From an uncultured Pelagibacteraceae bacterium (GTDB taxonomy: Bacteria; Pseudomonadota; Alphaproteobacteria; Pelagibacterales; Pelagibacteraceae): a stretch of DNA of 43,631 bases. Shown here in pieces: positions 39,229 through 43,631 of this stretch. The first letter of the stretch is position 1. Each line of letters starts with the position of its first letter. The stretch covers positions 1 to 43,631 of the forward strand of contig CACBKA010000009.1 in NCBI GenBank assembly GCA_902539745.1. Direction: 5' to 3'. The position numbers and the translations under genes were made by a program. Below the pieces are notes generated by a model. That model was not told the origin of the DNA, did not search any database, and saw only the letters and a program-made list of their open reading frames with translations.

Positions 39229-40613
39229 AAAGCTTCTTTTCTATATTTTTTTATCATTCCTTTAATATTTTTTGTTGCTGTTCCACCATATGAAGTTTTT
39301 GAATTCATTGAACTAACTACATCAAAAATTTTAATATTATTAATATTAATTTTTTTTAAAAATTTATTAATATCTTTTAATGGGATCTCATCTAATCTAA
39401 CTTTCTTTTTTTCTGCAAAATTTACAAGTTTAGATGAAGTGATATAAGCTTCTCTAAAAGGAATATTTTTTTCTTTAACTAAAAAATCTGCAAAGTCGGT
39501 CGCAGTCGTATATCCTTTTTGAGCCATTTTTTTCATATTATTTTTATTTGTATTTAGGTTTAAAATAAGTTCATTACCCATTATTAAAGTATCCTTTAAA
39601 GTATCATAACTATCAAATACAAGACCTTTATCATCTTGTAAGTCTTTATAGTAAGAAATCGGCAAACCTTTCATAATAGTTAACATCGAATTTAATTTTC
39701 CATAATTAATTGCTGTTTTTCCTCTTATCAATTCAGCTGGATCTGGATTCTTTTTTTGAGGCATAATAGAAGAACCTGTAAGAACTTTATCACTAAAATT
39801 TATAAAACTAAAAGCTTCTGAATTAAATATTATAAAATCCTCAGCCAATCTAGACATGTGCATTGCACAAGTAGCTGCAGCTGACAAAAAATCAATCGCA
39901 AAATCTCTATCACAAACAGAGTCAATTGAATTACCTGTTGGTTTTTTAAAACCTAGTTTTTTTGCCGTAAATTTTCTATCTATATTATATGAAGTACCAG
40001 CCAAAGCCGCAGATCCTAAAGGACATTCATCAATTAGCTCCAAATTATTTAAAAATCTCTTTTTATCTCTTATTAGCATTTCAACATAAGCCAAAAGATA
40101 ATGTGCAAATGAGATTGGTTGGGCATTTTTTAAATGAGTAAAACCAGGCATAACTGTATCTATATTTTTCTCAGCTTTTTTTAAAATAGATTTTATTAAT
40201 AAATTCAAGACATCATTTATATCTAATGTTGCATTTTTAATCCAAATTTTGAAATCAGTGACCACCTGGTCATTTCTTGATCTTGCAGTGTGAAGATGTC
40301 CTGCTGATTGACCAATAATTTCAAATAGTCTTTTTTCAATATTAAGATGTATATCCTCAAATTTTTCTTTAAATTTGAATTTGCCTTTGTCTATCTCTTT
40401 TTCTATTTTTTTAAGACCATTAATAATTTTAATTCCATCTTTTTTTGGAATAATTTTCTGTTTAGCAAGCATTTGCGCATGAATTATTGATGCGAAAATA
40501 TCTTCTTTATAAAGTCTTTTATCAATGTTAATTGACGATCCAATTCTCTGAAAACTTCTAGAGTTTCCTCTACTAAATCTATTAGACCAAACCGTCTTAT
40601 TTTTATTTTTCAT
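39225..40613 (-). CDS. argH: argininosuccinate lyase
   Basis: ArgH splits argininosuccinate into arginine and fumarate. The 462-residue protein has the N-terminal VWSNRFSRGNSRSFQRIGSS, DIHLNIEKRLFE, HTARSRNDQV with the conserved Arg-Asn-Asp, FTHLKNAQPISFAHYLLAY and the superfamily signature GSSIMPQKKNPDP. It heads the minus-strand argH-lptM-lysA-plsC unit. Its start is only 5 nt from the divergent start of the thioredoxin-like gene, so the promoters of both must lie inside each other's coding sequence. Confidence 0.97.
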   Translation of the reverse strand: MKNKNKTVWSNRFSRGNSRSFQRIGSSINIDKRLYKEDIFASIIHAQMLAKQKIIPKKDGIKIINGLKKIEKEIDKGKFKFKEKFEDIHLNIEKRLFEIIGQSAGHLHTARSRNDQVVTDFKIWIKNATLDINDVLNLLIKSILKKAEKNIDTVMPGFTHLKNAQPISFAHYLLAYVEMLIRDKKRFLNNLELIDECPLGSAALAGTSYNIDRKFTAKKLGFKKPTGNSIDSVCDRDFAIDFLSAAATCAMHMSRLAEDFIIFNSEAFSFINFSDKVLTGSSIMPQKKNPDPAELIRGKTAINYGKLNSMLTIMKGLPISYYKDLQDDKGLVFDSYDTLKDTLIMGNELILNLNTNKNNMKKMAQKGYTTATDFADFLVKEKNIPFREAYITSSKLVNFAEKKKVRLDEIPLKDINKFLKKININNIKIFDVVSSMNSKTSYGGTATKNIKGMIKKYRKEAL

Positions 40614-40618
40614 TTTAT

Positions 40619-41164
40619 ATGTTAAACCTTTTATATATGAATATTTTAAGGTTTTTTTTATTCCAATTATTTTTTTTTACTTTTTTTAAGCTCAATTTTT
40701 TATACGCGGTCGAGCCTTTACCATTCAATAATATAGTTCTTCATAAAAATCCATTACAAGTTTCCCAAGTAAAATTTAAGGATTTTGACTCAAAAGATAT
40801 TGTACTGAATAAAAATGATGGCAAGATTAAGATACTTAACTTCTGGGCGACATGGTGTGCCCCGTGTAAAGCTGAAATGCCATCACTGGATAAATTTAGT
40901 ATTAAAAATCCAGATTTTTTAGTTTTTCCAATTAATTTAGAAAAGATTAATAAAAAGAAAACAATGAAATTTTATAATGATTTAAATATTAACAATTTAA
41001 ATCTTTTTTTTGATCCAGAATTTAAATTAGCAAAACAATTTAAATTAAGAGGAGTTCCTACAACAGTTTTCATAAATCAAAAGGGGCAAGAATTTGCAAG
41101 GGTATTAGGCGATATAAATTTTGATGATAAAAATTTCATTAAATGGTTAAATACCTATAAATAA
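40619..41164 (+). CDS. periplasmic TlpA-like thiol:disulfide oxidoreductase
   Basis: The protein is 181 residues with a hydrophobic N-terminal signal (about 8-30, ending near LYAVE) and a thioredoxin-fold domain. The active site is WATWCAPCKAEMPSLDKF with Cys80 and Cys83, and GVPTTVF supplies the cis-proline. In TlpA/ResA/CcmG proteins this motif reduces periplasmic disulfides, often for cytochrome c or oxidase copper maturation; the partner is not evident here. An ATG at 40637 gives a shorter signal-peptide start and is a fair alternative; neither start has a clear Shine-Dalgarno. In gene order across argH it matches a common alphaproteobacterial arrangement. Confidence 0.88.
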   Translation: MLNLLYMNILRFFLFQLFFFTFFKLNFLYAVEPLPFNNIVLHKNPLQVSQVKFKDFDSKDIVLNKNDGKIKILNFWATWCAPCKAEMPSLDKFSIKNPDFLVFPINLEKINKKKTMKFYNDLNINNLNLFFDPEFKLAKQFKLRGVPTTVFINQKGQEFARVLGDINFDDKNFIKWLNTYK

Positions 41165-41169
41165 TATTT

Positions 41170-41826
41170 ATGAGTTATAGTTTAAATTCTGTAATAATAA
41201 ATCCAAGCTCAAAATCGAACCCAAAAAATGTAGTTATACTTTGCCATGGATATGGTGGTGATGGTAATGATATATCAATACTTGCAAATTATTGGAAAAA
41301 CTTTTTACCAGATACATTATTTGTTTGTCCCGATGCTCCAGAAATTTGTAAAGTTAATCCTGCTGGTTATCAATGGTTTGATCTTATGGATCAAACCGAT
41401 GAAGAAACGCTTTCTAAATCTTTAATCGCAGAAAATAAACTGAATAAATTCATTGATGAGGTAAGCAATAAAAATAAACTTAGTTTTAATAATATCGCTC
41501 TTGTTGGTTTCAGCCAGGGTTGTATGATAGCACTACAAACTGCTTTAAAAAAAAAGGACCAAATTAAATGTGTAATTGGCTATTCTGGTAAAATTTTAAA
41601 TATAAAACATTTAAATCAAAACATAAATTCTAAGCCAGAAATTTTTTTAATGCACGGTGATAGCGATGCAGTTGTACCAGCGAATTTTTTACTAGAGGCT
41701 AAAGAGTTTTTTAATAAAAACCATTACAAAATTCAAACTAAAATCTTCAAAAATTGTGAACACAGAATCCCGACAGAAGGATCAAGCATTGGTTTAGAAT
41801 TTCTAAAAAAAAATCTATATAAATAA
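41170..41826 (+). CDS. phospholipase/carboxylesterase family alpha/beta-hydrolase
   Basis: The 218-residue protein fits the carboxylesterase/acyl-protein-thioesterase-like group. It begins with VVILCHGYGGDGND as oxyanion region, then LVGFSQGCMIAL with Ser115 as nucleophile and HGDSDAVVP with the triad Asp near 170. Near the end CEHRIPTEG carries the His in place of the more common GHGIP. No signal peptide is visible, so it should be cytoplasmic. The substrate cannot be told from the sequence. It follows the thioredoxin-like gene after 5 nt. Confidence 0.87.
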   Translation: MSYSLNSVIINPSSKSNPKNVVILCHGYGGDGNDISILANYWKNFLPDTLFVCPDAPEICKVNPAGYQWFDLMDQTDEETLSKSLIAENKLNKFIDEVSNKNKLSFNNIALVGFSQGCMIALQTALKKKDQIKCVIGYSGKILNIKHLNQNINSKPEIFLMHGDSDAVVPANFLLEAKEFFNKNHYKIQTKIFKNCEHRIPTEGSSIGLEFLKKNLYK

Positions 41827-41853
41827 AACGTTTAAGTGTAACAAAATTATAAC

Positions 41854-41882
41854 TTGATAAATATTTTTCTTTAAGTTAGCAT
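41854..41882 (+). promoter_or_regulatory. possible promoter of the HNH gene
   Basis: TTGATA (41854-41859) and TAGCAT (41877-41882) are separated by 17 nt. The HNH ATG begins 5 nt after the -10, so the message would be leaderless or nearly so. The 61-nt gap also holds a TAACTT...AAGTTA inverted repeat (41850-41855 and 41873-41878), with no U-run directly after it. Confidence 0.45.
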
Positions 41883-41887
41883 AAATT

Positions 41888-42457
41888 ATGATCATAGCTT
41901 CTAGTGAGAAAGTTCCTTTAGAAAAATGTCCAGCACTTGTTTTAAACGCTGACTTTAGACCTTTAAGCTATTACCCATTATCTCTATGGTGCTGGCAGGA
42001 TGCTATAAAATCAGTTTTTTTAAATAGAGTGAGCATTGTCTCATCATACGAAAGAAAAGTAAGAAGTCCTTCTTTTGAAATGAGTTTACCAAGTGTAATT
42101 GCATTAAAAAGTTTTGTAAAACCATCAACTCATCCAAATTTTACAAGGTTTAATGTTTTTTTAAGGGACAAATTTACTTGCCAATATTGTGGAGATAAAA
42201 ATGATTTAACATTTGATCACTTGCTACCAAAATCTAAGGGCGGCCTTACGGACTGGGAAAACGTAGTCACAGCTTGCTCAACATGTAATGTTAAAAAAGG
42301 TGGTAAACTTTATAATAATTGTGATTTAAAATTAAAAAAATTACCTTTTATTCCAACTGTTGATGATCTACACAAAAATGGAAGACACTTTCCTCCAAAT
42401 TTTTTACATGAAAGTTGGATGGATTATCTTTACTGGGATATTGAACTAGAACCTTAA
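41888..42457 (+). CDS. HNH endonuclease family protein
   Basis: The 189-residue protein has a C-terminal HNH domain: a Cys98/Cys101 and Cys130/Cys133 zinc frame (CQYCG, CSTCN), the catalytic DHLLPKSKGG with His111, and Asn125 in WENVVTAC. The first 90 residues (LVLNADFRPLSYYPLSLWCW) match a widespread alphaproteobacterial housekeeping HNH group of unknown role rather than a mobile or restriction enzyme; no methylase, intron or phage gene is near. It ends base-to-base against coq7. Confidence 0.93.
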   Translation: MIIASSEKVPLEKCPALVLNADFRPLSYYPLSLWCWQDAIKSVFLNRVSIVSSYERKVRSPSFEMSLPSVIALKSFVKPSTHPNFTRFNVFLRDKFTCQYCGDKNDLTFDHLLPKSKGGLTDWENVVTACSTCNVKKGGKLYNNCDLKLKKLPFIPTVDDLHKNGRHFPPNFLHESWMDYLYWDIELEP

Positions 42458-42991
42458 TTATATTTTTTCCGATACTTTAATAGCAGCTTTAGATGTGGTT
42501 TGTATAATTTTATCTAATACAAAATATAATCCTTTTTTGGTTGCACCCTCATTATAAGCTAAGTTTTTGTGATCAATTTCATCTTGTCTAAATTTAGTAA
42601 TAGACTTTTTTAATGATTCTTCATCATCACCTAGTTTGTCAAGTTGGCTTTTGTAATGTCCATCTATAACCTCTTCAACAGAAGCAGTACAAAGCATTGC
42701 TGCTTTCTCTCCCAACATAGTAGTCCCAAAACCAAGTGTTACACCAAGAAGATCCCAAATAGGTAGGAAAACTGTAGGCTTGATATTTCTCTCCTTTATA
42801 GCCTTATCAAAATATTCAAAATGCTCTTTTTCGTGCTCTTTCATTTCTTCAATCAATTTTTTTAATTTTTCATTCTTTTTAAAGGTATTAAGAGCTAAAA
42901 GTTGACCTTCATAAATTTTAATTGCACCACGTTCTCCAGCATGATCAACTCTTATAATCTCTTCTAAAGTTTTTTTATTTGTTGTTTTCAT
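42458..42991 (-). CDS. coq7: demethoxyubiquinone hydroxylase Coq7
   Basis: Coq7 hydroxylates demethoxyubiquinone at C6, the last ring hydroxylation of ubiquinone synthesis, using a di-iron centre and O2. The 177-residue protein has the ferritin-like ligand motifs RVDHAGERGAIKIYEGQ, MKEHEKEHFEYF, VEEVIDGHY and FRQDEIDHKNLAY in order, supplying the expected carboxylates and histidines. The product would supply the quinone used by the succinate dehydrogenase in this window. Its start overlaps the dsbB end by 17 nt. Confidence 0.96.
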   Translation of the reverse strand: MKTTNKKTLEEIIRVDHAGERGAIKIYEGQLLALNTFKKNEKLKKLIEEMKEHEKEHFEYFDKAIKERNIKPTVFLPIWDLLGVTLGFGTTMLGEKAAMLCTASVEEVIDGHYKSQLDKLGDDEESLKKSITKFRQDEIDHKNLAYNEGATKKGLYFVLDKIIQTTSKAAIKVSEKI

Positions 42992-43460
42992 AATTTTTGA
43001 ACATCATAAAGAATATATACGATAAAATTAATGAGAAAATGGTATTAATTGAAGCAAGGGATAAACCTAAAAATCTAAAAGTAACATCTTTACAACTTAT
43101 TGTATTTTGCTTTAATTGCTTTAAAAGATCTTCTTTTGATAGGATTTGATCAAGATTATTTGCTGCGCAAACAGTAGACTCTTCAAAAAAACCTTGCTCA
43201 ATCCCAAAATGGTAAAATGCAACTATTGCACCAAACAAAAATACTATACTCAAAACAAGAAAGTGAATTCTAATATTTTTTTTTATAATAAAAATACTCA
43301 TTAATAACAAAATTGAAATATAATAAGGATACCTTTGATATAAACAGAGTTTACAAGGTTTATGTCCCAGACCATACTCAATAACGAAAGCTGAAATTAA
43401 GGATGAAACAAGTAAGATAAATATTATTATTAAAAAGAAATTGTTTTTTTTTTCTATCAT
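42975..43460 (-). CDS. dsbB: disulfide bond formation protein DsbB
   Basis: DsbB reoxidises DsbA and passes electrons to quinone. From the ATG at 43460 it has 161 residues with four membrane helices (about 8-27, 44-60, 66-84, 133-153). The periplasmic pairs are Cys36/Cys39 in HKPCKLCLYQRYPY, and Cys98 and Cys123. An upstream in-frame ATG at 43526 would add 22 residues overlapping the upstream gene and is rejected. The coding strand has a ten-A run at codons 3-6 (43444-43453). Its start overlaps the upstream gene's stop by 4 nt. Confidence 0.93.
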   Translation of the reverse strand: MIEKKNNFFLIIIFILLVSSLISAFVIEYGLGHKPCKLCLYQRYPYYISILLLMSIFIIKKNIRIHFLVLSIVFLFGAIVAFYHFGIEQGFFEESTVCAANNLDQILSKEDLLKQLKQNTISCKDVTFRFLGLSLASINTIFSLILSYIFFMMFKNYENNK

Positions 43461-43631
43461 TTCATTAGGTAAAAATAAATCAATCCTATAACTATAAGTA
43501 TAAATGTAGTTATTATCAGAGACCATTTAGTCCCATGCTTATCTAAAAATGGACCAAATTTTTCACCAAATTTATAAGTTAAAAAAGCCACCAAAAAAAA
43601 TCTTGATCCTCTAGTCAAAACACAAATAATT
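43457..43631 (-). CDS. YqaA/DedA-like membrane protein, C-terminal fragment
   Basis: The frame is open from the window edge to TGA at 43457-43459, so only the last 57 or so residues are present. The fragment reads LTRGSRFFLVAFLTYKFGEK, then FGPFLDKHGTKWS and a hydrophobic helix (LIITTFILIVIGLIYFYL). The R-G-x-R-F-F-L-V-A element before a tail helix is typical of YqaA-type VTT/SNARE-associated membrane proteins. The function of this group is not established (possibly lipid transport). The stop overlaps dsbB (ATGA), so they are probably co-transcribed. Confidence 0.7.
   Translation of the reverse strand, partial: IICVLTRGSRFFLVAFLTYKFGEKFGPFLDKHGTKWSLIITTFILIVIGLIYFYLMK

Noticed and set aside
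43461..43526. Upstream ATG start of dsbB adding 22 residues
   Set aside because: The added part overlaps the upstream YqaA-like gene and is not part of the DsbB family; ATG at 43460 forms an ATGA junction.

Overview
The window is a compact, strongly AT-rich stretch with very short intergenic gaps, many 1-17 nt gene overlaps and lysine/asparagine/isoleucine-rich proteins. Gene content and order (asd-sdhCDAB-mmsA-mdh-sucCDAB-lpd, F1-only atpHAGDC, argH-lipoprotein-lysA, and metX-metW behind a SAM-II riboswitch) point to a streamlined marine alphaproteobacterium of the SAR11/Pelagibacter type. That assignment is inferred from gene content, base composition and compactness; no rRNA or tRNA gene is present to confirm it.

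Layout. (1) 1-5649, plus strand: the tail of an NTF2-like protein, then trmD-rplS, leuCDB and asd. (2) 5642-19075, plus strand: a TCA-cycle block with succinate dehydrogenase (sdhCDAB), methylmalonate-semialdehyde dehydrogenase, malate dehydrogenase, succinyl-CoA synthetase (sucCD), the 2-oxoglutarate dehydrogenase E1 and E2 genes (sucAB) and E3 (lpdA). (3) 19096-25923, plus strand: primosomal helicase priA, then the F1 part of ATP synthase (atpHAGDC). (4) 25913-32464, minus strand: a nine-gene run rplU-rpmA-obg-proB-proA-nadD-rsfS-ctpA-rppH from one good sigma70-type promoter. (5) 32531-35134, minus strand: metX-metW-gloB under a SAM-II riboswitch with a readable terminator/antiterminator switch. 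(6) 35153-37176, plus strand: a divergent hisC-type aminotransferase and a prephenate/arogenate dehydrogenase. (7) 37177-40613, minus strand: argH-lptM-lysA-plsC. (8) 40619-42457, plus strand: a periplasmic thioredoxin-like protein, a carboxylesterase and an HNH endonuclease. (9) 42458-43631, minus strand: a YqaA-like membrane protein (partial), dsbB and coq7.

How the genes work together: regions 2 and 3 join the second half of the TCA cycle, the quinone-linked complex II and the catalytic head of ATP synthase. The rest is amino-acid biosynthesis (Leu, Asp family/Lys, Pro, Arg, Met, aromatic) and ribosome biogenesis. There is no gene-free stretch longer than about 190 bases; the largest, between metX and hisC, is filled with regulatory signals. 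I see no insertion sequence, prophage, CRISPR array, rRNA or tRNA, and no clearly foreign island.

No undescribed multi-gene system is evident; this is mainly core genome. The points most worth a second look are a complex II whose membrane subunits lack both histidines that ligate haem b in E. coli, the compact riboswitch-controlled metX promoter with a perfect 18-bp palindrome between it and hisC, a 38-residue LptM-like lipoprotein, a PriA with a rearranged zinc site and an A12 tract, and C-terminal tails on ribosomal proteins L19 and L21.
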